From Amia ocellicauda (taxonomy: Eukaryota; Chordata; Actinopteri; Amiiformes; Amiidae), in NCBI RefSeq assembly GCF_036373705.1, contig NC_089855.1, forward strand, positions 9,296,219 through 9,360,218: a DNA stretch of 64,000 nt, written 5' to 3'. Below the pieces are notes generated by a model. The model saw only the letters and a program-made list of their open reading frames with translations, searched no databases and was not told the origin of the DNA. Below are positions 33,003 through 45,155 of this stretch, piece by piece; position 1 is the first letter of the stretch; each line of letters starts with the position of its first letter. Both the position numbers and the translations under genes were made by a program.

Positions 33003-33935
33003 CTCCCCCTGAAAGATAGGCGCTTCAACAGCCACTGCAGTCTCCCGACACCCCCTCCCAGTTCAGCCGCATTTTAGTCTTCATGCCCATGTAAAACTCA
33101 GCAGGCAGTCCATGCATCCCTGGTGCCGTGCCATGGGAGAGCTGTGTGACAGTGGTGTAGAGCTCTGCTAGCGTGATGGCCGTTTCCAAGCCCCACCGCT
33201 CACCCTCACTCAGGTTGGGGCGGCCCACCACAGCTCCGCAGGGCTGGAGACCTCTATGCCCCGGGCAGCCGCAACATCAGCATTTGTCTCTGTTCTGCAG
33301 CTGTCCTCTCCGAGCCAAAGAAGAAGACTGTGGGAGCGTCCATGTCTTTCAGTTCCATGAATCTGGCTCGGACTAGCGCCCCCTCGACCTTCTCCTCCAG
33401 CAGGCTGCGCAGGCGTTGTTCCTTCACCTGCAGGCTGCGATACTCCCCCTCCGTGCTCTGGCCGCCCATTGTGCTCTCAGTCTCAAAAATCTCTCTCTCC
33501 AGCTGTCTGACCGCTGCATGCATTTGCCTAGTGACGTCCTGAGTGTACTGTTGGCCGAAAATGTGTATCTGGATCTTCCCCACGTCCCACCATTTCCGCA
33601 GAGTGGAGAAGCGTGCCTTCACGCCTCTCCAGCAATCCCAGAACAGCATAAAGAAATCTGCAAGCTGAGTGTTTTGTAAAAGTTTGACATTAAAATGCCA
33701 GTATGCAGTGGTGCGCTGTGCTGAGGGCAAGTGGATCCCTGTGATGATAAGGTGATGGTCAGACAGGTGTTTGGGGTGAATACTGCAGGTGGTGACTCTG
33801 TTGAGGTGATGCTTTTTGTGTGTAACCGTGCTTCAGAAATTCGGCCCTCCCTAACTCTACTCCAAGTGTACTGTTTACAGGTGGTATGTAAGGGACTCCA
33901 GGTCCAAAAGACCTTGTCCACTATTCTTGACTTTC
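33003..33935 (-). mobile_element. Tx1/L1-like LINE fragment, ORF2 (copy 2)
   Basis: Counterpart of 22100-23030. A single-base loss near 33260 ends the long linker frame 15 codons earlier than in copy 1. Confidence 0.75.
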
Positions 33936-34293
33936 ACAGCATTTTGAACAACGTTAACACAATTATTAAGAAGCTGAAAACGTAGGCAAAATCTCAGTAA
34001 AATGGTAACGATTTAAGAAATATTTACTTGAGTAGCATAAATAATGTAGACTATACATTGGCAAAGTATACAAGTTGTATAAATCAGATTTGTTATTTAT
34101 ACCTTTCTCTGAAAATGTTCATGTATTTTATTTGTTATGGTTGGTTCAAAAACAAAACTTAAATTGGACTGGACCTGTATATTAACCATTTGAACAAACA
34201 GTTGATATTATTTACAATTAAAAATGAACTATTTACAAACCTTTTTTTCTTAGCTAATGTAGAAGACTGTTTTCCAGCACAAGGAAGAAACAT

Positions 34294-36519
34294 TTTCAAT
34301 ATCAATTTGCTGAAAACATATTAAACATTTTTTTCTGAAATTGTACTATTTTAAATAATACCTACAAAGGAAATATGATATGCAAATCACATGGTCCAAT
34401 TTAAAAAACAAATATCTATCAAATTAATACTGTAGTTATCCATAACTTGACAGGATATTTTATACTTGCTTATCTGACTGCCTCTCATATTCGTGATGTA
34501 ATGTCAGTTAACCTAATCATTTAACACTGTGGTAGTTCCAACAAGGTGCCAGAAACATTTTTGGTTAAAGGGGATCAACATCACTTTGCAAATCAGCACC
34601 ATTACAGCAAATTAACTACCATTCTCAGTATAAATATGAAAATATTAGTCCAGAAAGAATTAAAATATTGTCCAGTTCAACAATAGCAAATTGCCCTTCA
34701 TGTTGATGTTGTATTTGCCCATTTTTTCCTTTGTGTCCTCTGACTGAAGTGTCTTCCCTTTGAAATTTCTGATTTCTGGGTCTGTGTCAAAATACTAAAC
34801 AATACTTGTATGTTTTGGATCTATACATTAACAGAAACACAAGAATTACATTTTCTCCACTTGTTTCATCTCCAAATAAATGTAAGTAAAAATACTGAAA
34901 ACAATTGTAATTGCTGGGTTTCATTCTAAGCCAGTTTTCAGCCACTTAAGTGAAAAGCTACCAAATTAGCTCAACCTGTTATGAGAGCTGAAAATAATTT
35001 AATATGTGTTCATAAGACACATTTAAGGGTTCAGACACAGTGGCCCCCCAGGACCAGTATTGAGAAACACTGCTTCCGGCAATTACTCGGGAACAAAGAG
35101 CTTTTCAAATCATTGGCTGTTCACTTCTGAATAATTTCTACAGTATGCCACAATACTAATAATTTCACAGCACATATTTGATCTTAATATATTCTAAAAT
35201 GTGGATGTGATGTTTATGTGCTATATGGAGTGATGTATTCGAAATTCCCCAAATATTAACATCCCAAATGGTCCAAAGCCATTACATCACTGAGGTTTTT
35301 ACTTTGCTTCTTGCTAGCTTTCAATGCATTTCAAGGCAGGTCACTTCCTCCTAAAGATGGTGGATTTAATGAAGAGTAATGGGCCAGTATTATGTCATTT
35401 ATGAGGAATAATCCATTACATGTGTTTAGGATAATGATAATGTTTTATGGGAAATCTATTTTCACTGCGTTTCACTGATGCATGGATGCATGCCTTAGCC
35501 TAAACATGTATGGCTTTTAAAAGTGCTCTTATGATGCATATGTTGAGGATGTAATTATTGTTCTTTGCTGGAGCATTCCTGATTTCTATCATATACATAA
35601 TTTTGCTCAAACAGGTAGATACCCAGACAGTTCCCATATACTGCAAACCAAATGAAAGGAGGATGCTTCTTAATCTACTTATTTTAGTGACTCTTGGGAG
35701 AAGCTGTGAAAATTTCAACATTTTAAATTAATTTTTAATTTCCACATGAATTTGGGGTAGTTATTGGACACACACTGTTCAATACTGTTAATTTGTAACA
35801 AGAATGTCTTCAAATAAATACTTTACACATCCAGGTATTCTTCCAGCAAAATTGCCTTAATTAAATACAATGTTGAAAAATATATCACTTCTAATTTATT
35901 TCAGAACATAAAAAACATTGTGAACACAGTACAATATTTAATTTCTTAACACAATGTATGGTTATCTCTTGACACTTTCTCATAAAGGGCACATTAAGCA
36001 ATCAAAGCAATAATTAAAACTTCAATAATTGAACAAACTGTGAACAACCCAGACCTCTGTAGTGCAATAGTCTTGTTGGAAATAACTGAATCAGACACCA
36101 CTCAAACCTCACAGACCTTCCAGATACAGACGGACAGGTGGGGATCATTTGGGTTGATTTTATTTGGACTCAAATCCAGTTTGAACTGAAAAATGTCAAA
36201 GCTGTATAATTTACATATTCCCCTAGTTATTAGAAGAATATATGCAACAGCTTTCAAGTAGGAGTGAGTTGTCATGAATTTGGAAATGAAAGCAGGCTGG
36301 GTATATGGGTTTATCCAACTCACAGCTGTAATGTTTTGCTAGAAGACTGAAGAGAAAGCTGACGTATTATTGTATGTGAGAAAGGACATTGCTGTTGAGG
36401 CTGTATGCATATGGTCAATGGGGAGTCTGAAAGCTGGTCTCTAGTCTCAAAGGAATACAAAGTTGCCAGGGCTGTGAATATTAACAACTACCTTCACAAA
36501 CATAGCCATTTTGCATATA
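34294..36519. other. Intergenic, no supported gene
   Basis: AT-rich, with no supported reading frame. Homology to the duplication stops at 34293. A MITE-like end occurs near 35036-35072. Confidence 0.5.
34925..35072 (-). mobile_element. hAT-like MITE remnant
   Basis: The right end reads, in reverse complement, CAGTGTTTCTCAATACTGGT, then CCTGGGGGGCCACTGTGTCT. This is the familiar head of a fish/reptile MITE family. The left terminus is degraded, so the left bound is approximate. Confidence 0.4.
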
Positions 36520-38592
36520 CAGTGCTTATAAAGTCTACACTCCCTTTCAAACTGTTCACCTTTTATGGCCTTGAATTAAAATACATTAAAAATAGTATTT
36601 TTTTTTTTTTCATTTATCCACACATCCTACTCCACAACTTCAGAGTGAAAAAATATTCTCAAAAATTGTAGACAATGAATTAAAAATAGAAAATGAATTG
36701 GCTTGGTTGGATAAGTGTCCATCCCCCTTAAATTAGCTCAGGTGTGAGTGATCGCTTTCAAAATCAGGCACCAAGTTAAGTGGCCTCCACCTGTGTTAAA
36801 TTGTAAAGCTTCACATGATTTCAGGATACAGTCAGCAGTTCCTGTAGGTTCCCCCTGCTGGGTAGCAGAGATGGAGTCAAGACCAAGTGTCTCGAGACCC
36901 AGACCAGATCAATACATTTTATATGACCAGCCTTATAATCTAAATAACATTTTGTATACAAACTAGACCTTCATTGATAATAAGTTTTCCTTTTTAGTTA
37001 AGAGAAAACAAATGTTTTAACTATCAGCGCATTAGTAAGGCAGGTGTCAAGGCAGCGGCTGCATTGATTGAAATACAAATGTATTGACCTAAAGAACTAA
37101 ATAAATTATGAAAGTCATGATGGGGGCATCTTTTAGTGCAAATGGTTTGTTTTCCACGTGATTGTAAAATTGGGACAATTACACAGATGAGAGGAAGGAT
37201 TCATAAAGCATTGTTTAAACCTGATGAGTGAATTGGGATTGAATTACAATTTCACTCACAATTAACAAACTTAAATCTGTAAGTTCTAAATCACAAAATA
37301 CAATTACAATTTTTAGGTAAATACTTCACTTTTAAATGTTTAGATTTAATGCTGAATCTAAATGTTAAATATAAATCATATCTGTAGTTAGCAAAATAAA
37401 TATTTAGCTTGCATTCAAATAAGCCCCGCCCACGTTTGTACCTCAGACTTTTATGTCCAGTGGAGGTGTGGCTTGCAGCTGAGCTCTGTATCACAGCTGT
37501 GTTTTTGTGCATTGACCTGGTCATCAAGTTGTGTGATTTGTGTTTTTGTGATGCGGTCAGGGACGAAGCAAAAAACAATCTCACCGAGCTGCAGCCAGAG
37601 GTATAATATGTAGTGAATGGCGAAGGACCAGTACAACTAAGGTATCAAGTAGTAAACCTTTTTTATCTTTTGGTACACTGGCCCCCCAATCCCACCAGTA
37701 AATCCCACTCCACACAGTCCAGGCCATCGTTCATCTGGGTTTGTGTTACAGTTCAAGGTTGAAGCAAGTGACTAAAACACCCTCAATTATTAATCATCCT
37801 GAAATTCAGAAAAAGTTTAATTTAGAATGTTACATGCCAATAAAACAAGGATGTTTTTGCATTTTTGCCAGAAGAAGGAAGTTATTACTCAAGAAAGCCC
37901 ACCTGAAACTCTCAGGAGATTCTACAGCAATGTGGCAAAATGTTTTGTGGTCTGTCAAAACTAAAATTCAACTTTTTGGCCTAAATGCGAAGTGTTATGT
38001 TTGGCGCAAACCCAACACAGCGCAGCACCCAAAGAACAACATCCCTACTGTGAAGCCTGGTGGCAACACCATCATGTATTGGGGATGTTTCTCATAGGCA
38101 AGTACTGGGGCACTTGTCAGGATAGAAGGGAAAATTAAAGTAGCAAAGTATAGAAAAGTCCTTGAGGAAAACCTGCTACCTGCATTGTCATGACACAAAG
38201 CACACAGCCAAACCTACACTGGAGTGGAACAGAATGGTAAATATCCTTGAGTGACCCAATCAGAGCAATCCAACATTTGTGGTGTGACTTGAAGATTGCT
38301 GTCCTTTGTTGTCCAACACTACCTCTGGAACCTGACGAAGCTTGAACAGTTATGTAAATTCGTAGAGGCCAATCCCTACAGACACACAGCTGTATTTGCT
38401 GCCAAAGGTACATCCACCACATATTAACTCTGGGGGATGGAGATGTATCCAATTACTATGTTTAGGTTTTGTATTTTTAACATCTATATTTCTTTCATAA
38501 TAAAAATCCTAATTTAAAGGTATGAAACTCTGAGGCATTGATATGACAATATGTGAAAAGTTCAAGGGGGTGTAGACATTCAATACGCACTG
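36520..38592 (+). mobile_element. Decayed Tc1/mariner element
   Basis: The left terminus CAGTGCTTATAAAGTCTACA and the right terminus (reverse complement CAGTGCGTATTGAATGTCTA) are degenerate inverted repeats of one Tc1-type end. A TA precedes the left end; the right TA is lost. At about 2.07 kb it is longer than a normal 1.6-kb Tc1, and the stretch about 36860-37735 shows no transposase homology, so a nested insertion is likely. Confidence 0.65.
37741..38450 (+). pseudogene. Tc1-type transposase, decayed
   Basis: Plus-strand frame 37741-38097 contains KAHLKLSGDS, WQNVLWSVKTKIQLFG (the catalytic SDE is degraded to SVK) and NNIPTVKPGGNTIMYWGCFS, typical of the Tc1 catalytic core. After a stop at 38095 further homology (GTGALVRIEGKI-like, then a degenerate C-terminal half) continues with frameshifts to about 38450. 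It has no intact DDE triad and is non-functional. Confidence 0.7.
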
Positions 38593-38931
38593 TCATTCCC
38601 TGCTCGATTATGTGTACATCACCTATAGGCAACAGAATATATCCAAAACATATTTAAAATCTAAATTTTACAGGAGCAGCATGAGGGATCGCAGCATTGC
38701 ACCATCAAACATCGAGAGGAGACACGGAGCCCCGCTTCAAGGAGCCAGCGCTCTCTTGGTAGGGCACAGTTAATGTGCACGTTAAATAATTTAGTTGCTG
38801 TGCTGAAGATCCCGTGTCTTTCAGGAATTAAACAACATCACTAGACATTGAACAGCACACCATGTAGTTTATATTTCAAAGCTCTATAGATAGGCTATCA
38901 TTTGTGTTCTTCATTATATTTATTGTACATT

Positions 38932-39140
38932 TCTTAGCAGACACCTTAATCCAGGGCAATTTACAATATATCACATTGCTTTTTCATACAACAACCCATT
39001 TATACAGCTGTTTTTTTTTTAACTGGAGCAATCGAGGTGAAGTATCTTGCTCAAGGGTACAACAGCAGTGTCCCCCACCTGGGTTAGGACACACGACCCT
39101 TTGCTCCAGAGGCCTGAGCCCTGACCACAAACTACAAACC
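38932..39140 (-). mobile_element. Fish SINE-like dispersed repeat
   Basis: Read on plus it has ttagcagacaccttaatcca, then actggagcaatcgaggtgaa and cttgctcaagggtacaacag, ending cccacctgggttaggaca. This order matches a repeat very common in ray-finned fish genomes, here in reverse orientation and diverged. Its exact family was not assigned. Confidence 0.5.
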
Positions 39141-40192
39141 CACACTGATGCCCTACTTCATTCTTGAATACAGGAAAAAAAGAAGTTTTTCCTTAAAATT
39201 CAAGAAAAACAGAGAGTTAAAGAGATTCAGGCCTTAAGAACATCAGACTGCAGTTGCATTGCATTTGTTTATTTTGTGACACATACAAGTACTGCCATTT
39301 TAAACACGGATAATATATCTTGATCTCTGAAATGGTGCTTTCATTTTTAAACATAACTTCCTGAGATAAATAACTATTTGGAATTAAACAGTTAACATTT
39401 TAACGAGAATGAACAAATGTGGATAAGAGTTATGATCTGTAGAAACCTGTCAGTAAACTCAAAGAGATCTGTGCTTATTTATTTTGATATTTGAGTGCTA
39501 GAAAATATAGTGTTGGATGTTGTATTGTAACCTTTAGATTTGTTTCTGTGCACTGCATCCAGTTTTTACCTGCTGTTCACTTTCTGCTGTGTGGTCAAGG
39601 GTCAGCTTGTGTTAGTCTGTTTCCTGTGATGTCCACCCCTTTAAATGTACTATTGATTATTTTTGGAACTGGATATTCTTTGAAATGGACATAGAATTTT
39701 AGATAATGTGCAAATGTCTTTACACTCTGGAAAAAAAACAAATAATTTACAGAGCCACCTTAATCTAAAAAGGTAAAGGTACTACTTCAAAACTTCAAAA
39801 CAACTTCAAAAACCCTATGAAGAGATCCAAGGCCCTGAATTATTTGTAACAGAGACGACTCCCATGTGAAACCTGTGAGTTTTTAGAGCTTTGAAAGAGC
39901 ATTCAACCTTTGAAAACATATACACTTATACAGCAACAACCAAGGTATTTATACCCTTGAAGAAGCACAACTAAACATTGATTTAGCAAGAAATCGCAGG
40001 TGTGCAAAAAAAATTGTAAAGAATTGCATGACTCTCAATACTTTATACATACATCCCATATCTGTCAAAAATAGTTATACATATTTCTAAATCCACCATA
40101 TCCAAATATATTCTGATCCAGGCCATCAGTATCTTGTGAATTCCCTGTGGCTGCCAGTGTGTGCGTGTGCAACGCTGACATCATCACAGTCA
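39141..40192. other. grpr downstream flank and probable 3' UTR
   Basis: No other gene is seen. The grpr 3' UTR must lie here on the minus strand, but several AATAAA-like hexamers occur in the AT-rich sequence and I cannot choose a poly(A) site. Confidence 0.4.
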
Positions 40193-40585
40193 CTATACAC
40201 AGCCTTCGTGACATATGTGGTTCCCGTTGATGAGACTGAAGCTGGCCACCGAGTGGTTGGTGCTCTTCAGTGATGTCATTCTGGTGGTACTTCGGCCCAT
40301 GCTCTGAGACCGTATGAGAAGCGTGGCCCTGCAGCAGCACAGCTGGTTATTGAACTGCTTTTGAAAGCTCTTACTGAGCAGATACAGGGCGAAAGGGTTC
40401 ACACAAGAGTTGGTGAATGCCAAGATGCGAGCGCAGATGCTGGTGATGTAATGCAGCAAGGAGGTGTCCACTTCGGAGTAGTGGTAGGAGCGATACAGGT
40501 AGATGACGTGATTTGGGAGCCAGCAAATGGCAAAAAGCCCAACGAACACCAACACTGTCTTTGCCAGCCTCTTCCTTGACTCAAT
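40193..40585 (-). CDS. grpr: Gastrin-releasing peptide receptor, coding exon 3
   Basis: Acceptor ttcatttcag|ATT at 40585, phase 0. It encodes residues 256-385 and the stop. The exon starts with [14 protein letters not shown] (end of loop 3 into TM6), has CWLP in TM6 (276-279), [10 protein letters not shown] in loop 3, and NPFALY in TM7 (318-323, the NPxxY site). The tail has a Cys cluster (338-340, likely palmitoylation) and ends with the Ser/Thr-rich GRPR-type tail and FSLINGN. The tail distinguishes it from NMBR and BRS3. Confidence 0.95.
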   Translation of the reverse strand: MESRKRLAKTVLVFVGLFAICWLPNHVIYLYRSYHYSEVDTSLLHYITSICARILAFTNSCVNPFALYLLSKSFQKQFNNQLCCCRATLLIRSQSMGRSTTRMTSLKSTNHSVASFSLINGNHICHEGCV

Positions 40586-41553
40586 CTGAAATGAAAGGTA
40601 AAGAGAATGATAACTAAATACATAAGTGTACAATTGAGAAATACTCTAATTAGCACAAGCATTTGAGAAGTGTTTTCCCATAGAGAATGAACTGTCAATC
40701 TCTTACAGGGAAAACTCACTGAAAACACCAGAAGACACTTAAATAAAAGGAAGGGTAACATGTCACATTCATATGGCCTTGCTGCAGTTGTACCATAAAA
40801 GTGGCAATTACCAAGTCTTGATGTATGGTTATTAAAGAAAGAAAGGGTCAAATAAAATCAATGCCAACAAAGCTTATAATTGCTTTTTAGCTCATTAGAA
40901 AAGATCTATTAACTGTTGCATCAATATGTTTTGAAAGTAATATCATTGCAAATTATATACTGAGAGAAATGACATCTTCTACAGATGGGGGTCTTGTGTC
41001 GACGTTCATCCAGCAGGATAGAAATGATATTGAATTTACGACTAGGTTTTTGGAATGGTTCCAATTGGGAAAGATGTAATTATCTTCTGGGAAAAAATAT
41101 TTAATGCTTGAGTAAAAGGTGGAAAAATTGCTTTTTACAAACAGAAATTTAATTATATAAAACATGTACAAAGCAGAAAAGACTTTGAAGACAAGCCAAA
41201 CAAGTTCTGAATTCAGAGCATACAAAATTTAAAATATAAATCTACCCTCACTGGGCTTGTAATTTTACTATAGACTAAAAATTACTAAAGTGTGTATTTG
41301 TTCTTCCAGTATATTTGATTTAAAATTGTCAAACATAAAACTAAGAAGTGCACAGTTGTACTTATTTGGAAATTCAATGAAAGTCAGATGAAGCCAACAC
41401 TGATTCAGTTGCAGTTGTCAATCTCAAGACTTACACTGCAAGACATCTTTGAAATTAGATGTTAAAGACGTGAGGGAAATTAATTCAGTCCTCAGGGAAT
41501 TAATTGCTGACAGACTGCAGAATCACCTTGTCACAGAAAGCTGTTTCCCTTTA

Positions 41554-41558
<5 letters not shown>

Positions 41559-41599
<41 letters not shown>
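41559..41599. repeat. (TAA)n microsatellite
   Basis: About 13 units, 61 bp from the complementary tract at 41661. Confidence 0.9.
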
Positions 41600-41658
41600 T
41601 TTATATATAAACATGTTTTTCAGCAATCCAGAATTTGAGATCTATTGAGAGGATTGTT

Positions 41659-41660
<2 letters not shown>

Positions 41661-41717
<57 letters not shown>
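41661..41717. repeat. (TTA)n microsatellite
   Basis: About 19 units, the reverse complement of the tract at 41559-41599. The poly-Leu and poly-Asn frames across it are repeat artefacts. Confidence 0.9.
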
Positions 41718-42405
41718 GTTGTTGTTTAAAGCATATATGCTCAGAATTATTTGTGTAAGATGGGAAACATTGAAAGTATGCCCACTGCAACTTGAAGCCT
41801 TGAAGCAGATGGTTAGCACTCGAGAAACGTCTTCCACTCGCCCTCACTGCGAAGGTGGAGAAATGCAAGTGAGCAATGAAATCCCATTATTGATGTCCAT
41901 AAGGCTTGATGAATGTCCTGTTACTCACAGTGCTGTAAAAAAGTAGTCATTGTTTTCAACACGGCGAATCGAAGCCTTCATGGCACAGATTCAGTGTCCC
42001 GTTCAAACTACAGCTGCTTCTTAAATGACTGTAGACAGAGAAACTAATACAGCCAACCTTGAGCATTTCATTAAATCAGGTGGTTAGCCTTGCTGAGATG
42101 CACACTGGCCTCATTTATATTCTCATTCATTCATGTATTCAAAATCAAGCCCTTCTGTAATTCATCTATATTTCATCCCATACAGTGATGTAAAACTCTT
42201 CAGAAGTGTACACATATCAAACATCTTATTTGACACTAGGTGTACAGAAACAGAATGGAGAAAAACAAAAATGGAATCCACATAATTGCTTAGGTTTTTT
42301 TATATATAAACTTGGAATTACCTTCAAAGTATGATCCTGAATATGTATCCACCTACTGTACAGTTTGAAATGTCCTGAAATTAAATCCAAGGGGAATGAG
42401 GGAAG

Positions 42406-42995
42406 CATAAGAACATAAGAAAGTGTACAAACAAGTGGAGGCCATTCGCCCCATCGTGCTCGTTTGGTGTCCATTAATAACTAAGTGATCAAGGATCCTA
42501 TCCAGTCTGTTTTTGAATGTTCCCAAATTGTCTCTTCAGCCACATCGCTGGGGAGTTTGTTCAGATTGTGACGCCTCTCTGTGTGAAGAAGTGTCTCCTG
42601 TTTTCTGTCTTGAATGCCTTGAAGCCCAATTTCCATTTGTGTCCCCGGGTGCGTGTGTTCCTGCTGATCTGGAAAAGCTCCTCTGGTTTGATGTGGTCGA
42701 TGCCTTTCATGATTTTGAAGACTTGAATCAAGTCCCCATGTAGTCTCAGGTCCCTCAGTCTCTCAGTAGGACATTCCCTTCAGACCTGGAAAAAGTCTGG
42801 TTGCTCTCCTCTGAACTGCCTCTAGAGCAGCGATATCTTTCTTGAAGTGTGGAGCCCAGAACTGCACACAGTATCCAGATGAGCTCTAACTAGTGCATTG
42901 TACAGTCTGAACATCACTGCCCTTGTTCTCAATTCTGCACTTTTGACAATATACCCTAACATTGTATTTGCCTTTTTTATTGCTTCCCCACATTG
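42406..42995 (-). mobile_element. CR1 LINE 3' end in grpr intron 2
   Basis: The element's 3' terminus is intact: in its own orientation it ends in two copies of an 8-bp unit (plus strand cataagaa cataagaa, 42406-42421), as expected for CR1 LINEs, which lack poly(A). The 5' side stops within the C-terminal RT region (GEAIKKANTMLGYI). The same sequence family occurs at 2180, 10216 and 25298. Confidence 0.8.
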
Positions 42996-43179
42996 CATGG
43001 TGTGGAACTGACTATATTGATTAGGCCTCTGTTGGGGCAAAATTGCCCCCTATGAATTGTACATACACTTTCCAGTAAGTTACTAGTTAAAAGCGCTCAC
43101 TGGGGTGCCTGATTCACTGGGATCCGAAGGGTTGCTTCAACTGAAGCATTGTACCTTAACAGCCTCCCTTTAGCACATA

Positions 43180-43240
43180 ACTGTACTATTGAATTGGTCT
43201 GAAATGTTCCTTGTGTAAACTGTAAGTCACCCTGCATAGA
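43180..43240 (+). repeat. SINE-like 3' tail
   Basis: gtgtaaactgtaagtcaccc is the forward form of the tail seen in reverse at 38932, and it runs straight into the GATA tract. Only the tail is recognisable. Confidence 0.35.
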
Positions 43241-43241
43241 C

Positions 43242-43272
<31 letters not shown>
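43242..43272. repeat. (GATA)n microsatellite
   Basis: About seven GATA units directly after the SINE-like tail. Confidence 0.9.
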
Positions 43273-43480
43273 CAGTACTCTGTGAAGTGGTGATCCATCT
43301 TTCTTTTTTTCCTCATCCCATAACCACCCAGCCAAATTAAACACACACTCTACACATAATATGCTTTGAACCTGGATTTAACCATTTCAAACCTGGAAGG
43401 AATAAGATGCATCTTGATAAACACATTTTTAAACATGTACTATAGTTATAGTCCCTTCCCGTTCCCTCCAAAAGACTCAC

Positions 43481-43832
43481 CTGTCTCCTGACATGCATGT
43501 TGCCCTCCACAGGCATGTTATACGCACTCCTGATCAGATTCTTGGCAATGAAATAGTAATAGACAGAGATGATAAAAAGGGGAATGATGTAGAATATAAG
43601 GAAGGAAACCATGGAATGGATCTTGGGGTGCAGGTCTCCCGAATGAGGATAGGGGGCGCATGTCACGAATGTCTCATTGGTGGTTGTGATGTAGAACGTG
43701 TGGAGGTCTGAGAAGATGGCTTCGGGAATGGCCAGCGTCATGGAGAATATCCATATCAAGGCAGCTCTGAGGCATATTTTCGCCGTGGCGTGAGACGTCT
43801 GGATGTCCATTGGTCTGACAATAGCTTTGTAC
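43481..43832 (-). CDS. grpr: Gastrin-releasing peptide receptor, coding exon 2
   Basis: Acceptor tattcacag|G at 43832 (phase 2) and donor CAG|GTGAGT at 43480. It encodes residues 139-255: the Y of DRY, loop 2 with [13 protein letters not shown]4, extracellular loop 2 with Cys196 (disulfide partner of Cys113) and an N-glycosylation site NET at 190, TM5 with [12 protein letters not shown], and loop 3 to NMHVRRQ. The acceptor has a poor polypyrimidine tract, and a Tc1 element ends 61 bp upstream of the exon. Confidence 0.95.
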
Positions 43833-44099
43833 CTGTGAATATATATACATATTAATTATATAAAATCACAGTTATTAAGGATAAACACATATACAGTGAG
43901 GGAAAAAGTATTTGATCCCCTGCTGATTTTGTACGTTTGCCCACTGACAAAGAAATGATCAGTCTATAATTTTAATGGTAGGTGTATTTTAACAGTGAGA
44001 GACAGAGTAACAACAAAAAAATCCAGAAAAACGCATTTCAAAAAAGTTATACATTGATTTGCATGTTAATGAGGGAAATAAGTATTTGACCCCTTCAAC

Positions 44100-45113
44100 T
44101 TAGTACTTGGTGGCAAAACCCTTGTTGGCAATCACAGAGGTCAGACGTTTTTTGTAGTTGGCCACCAGGTTTGCACACATCTCAGGAGGGATTTTGTCCC
44201 ACTCCTCTTTGCAGATCCTCTCCAAGTCATTAAGGTTACGAGGCTGACGTTTGGCAACTCGAACCTTCAGCTCCCTCCACAGATTTTCTATGGGATTAAG
44301 GTCTGGAGACTGGCTAGGCCACTCCAGGACCTTAATGTGCTTCTTCTTGAGCCACTCCTTTGTTGCCTTGGCTGTGTGTTTTGGGTCATTGTCATGCTGG
44401 AATACCCATCCACGACCCATTTTCAATGCCCTGGCTGAGGGAAGGAGCTTCTCACCCAAGATTTGATGGTACATGGCCCCGTCCATCGTCCCTTTGATGC
44501 GGTGCAGTTGTCCTGTCCCCTTAGCAGAAAAACACCCACAAAGCATAATGTTTCCACCTCCATGTTTGACGGTGGGGATGGTGTTCTTGGGGTCATTCCT
44601 CCTCCTCCAAACACGGCGAGTTGAGTTGATGCCAAAGAGCTCGATTTTGGTCTCATCTGACCACAACACTTTCACCCAGTTCTCCTCTGAATCATTCAGA
44701 TGTTCATTGGCAAACTTCAGACGGGCCTGTACATGTGCTTTTTTGGGCAGGGGGACCTTGCAGGCGCTGCAGGATTTCAGTCCTTCACGGCGTAGGGTGT
44801 CACCAATTGTTTTCTCTGTGACTGTGGTCCCAGCTGCCTTGAGATCATTAACAAGATCCTCCCGTGTAGTTCTGGGCTGATTCCTCACCGTTCTTATGAT
44901 CATTGAAACTCCACGAGGTGAGATCTTGCATGGAGTCCCAGACCGAGGGAGACTGACAGTTATTTTGTGTTTCTTCCATTTGCGAATAATCGCACCAACT
45001 GTTGTCACCTTCTCACCAAGCTGCTTGGCGATGGTCTTGTAGCCCATTCCAGCCTTGTGTAGGTCTACAATCTTGTCCCTGACATCCTTGGACAGCTCTT
45101 TGGTCTTGGCCAT
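44100..45113 (-). CDS. Tc1-like transposase, intact, 337 residues
   Basis: It starts at ATG 45113-45111 in a perfect Kozak context (ccaccATGG). An upstream in-frame ATG at 45197 lies in the hairpin and was not chosen. Length equals the usual 335-345 residues. An N-terminal paired-type helix-turn-helix ([20 protein letters not shown], about residues 8-50) is followed by a second HTH (about 65-110). The catalytic DDE domain has WSDE (D153), HDNDPKH (D241) and NPIENLW (E276), a DD34E spacing. [12 protein letters not shown] is the Gly-rich box. It cuts and pastes its own ends at TA sites. No stop or frameshift is seen. Confidence 0.92.
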   Translation of the reverse strand: MAKTKELSKDVRDKIVDLHKAGMGYKTIAKQLGEKVTTVGAIIRKWKKHKITVSLPRSGTPCKISPRGVSMIIRTVRNQPRTTREDLVNDLKAAGTTVTEKTIGDTLRREGLKSCSACKVPLPKKAHVQARLKFANEHLNDSEENWVKVLWSDETKIELFGINSTRRVWRRRNDPKNTIPTVKHGGGNIMLCGCFSAKGTGQLHRIKGTMDGAMYHQILGEKLLPSARALKMGRGWVFQHDNDPKHTAKATKEWLKKKHIKVLEWPSQSPDLNPIENLWRELKVRVAKRQPRNLNDLERICKEEWDKIPPEMCANLVANYKKRLTSVIANKGFATKY

Positions 45114-45155
45114 GGTGGAGAGTTTGGAATCTGATTGATTGATTGATTCTGTGGA

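Larger units (their letters stand above)
23502..34293. repeat. Tandem segmental duplication, copy 2
   Basis: Collinear with 7321-23390 but 5.3 kb shorter. Junctions: at 25061/25062 copy 1's 9036-9431 is absent, with TG shared at the breakpoints. At 25297/25298 copy 1's 9667-10227 is absent, with TCC shared. The Gypsy block is absent and CR1 reads through. At about 25791 CR1 passes directly into sequence homologous to 14787. Confidence 0.9.
40586..43480 (-). other. grpr: grpr intron 2
   Basis: 2.9 kb, GT-AG, phase 0. It holds (TAA)n and (TTA)n tracts, a CR1 3' end, a SINE-like tail and a GATA microsatellite, annotated separately. Confidence 0.85.

Noticed and set aside
41601..41946. Poly-Leu and poly-Asn frames
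   Set aside because: Translation of the (TTA)n tract in a grpr intron.
44473..44880. 135-codon plus-strand frame
   Set aside because: Antisense to the intact Tc1 transposase.
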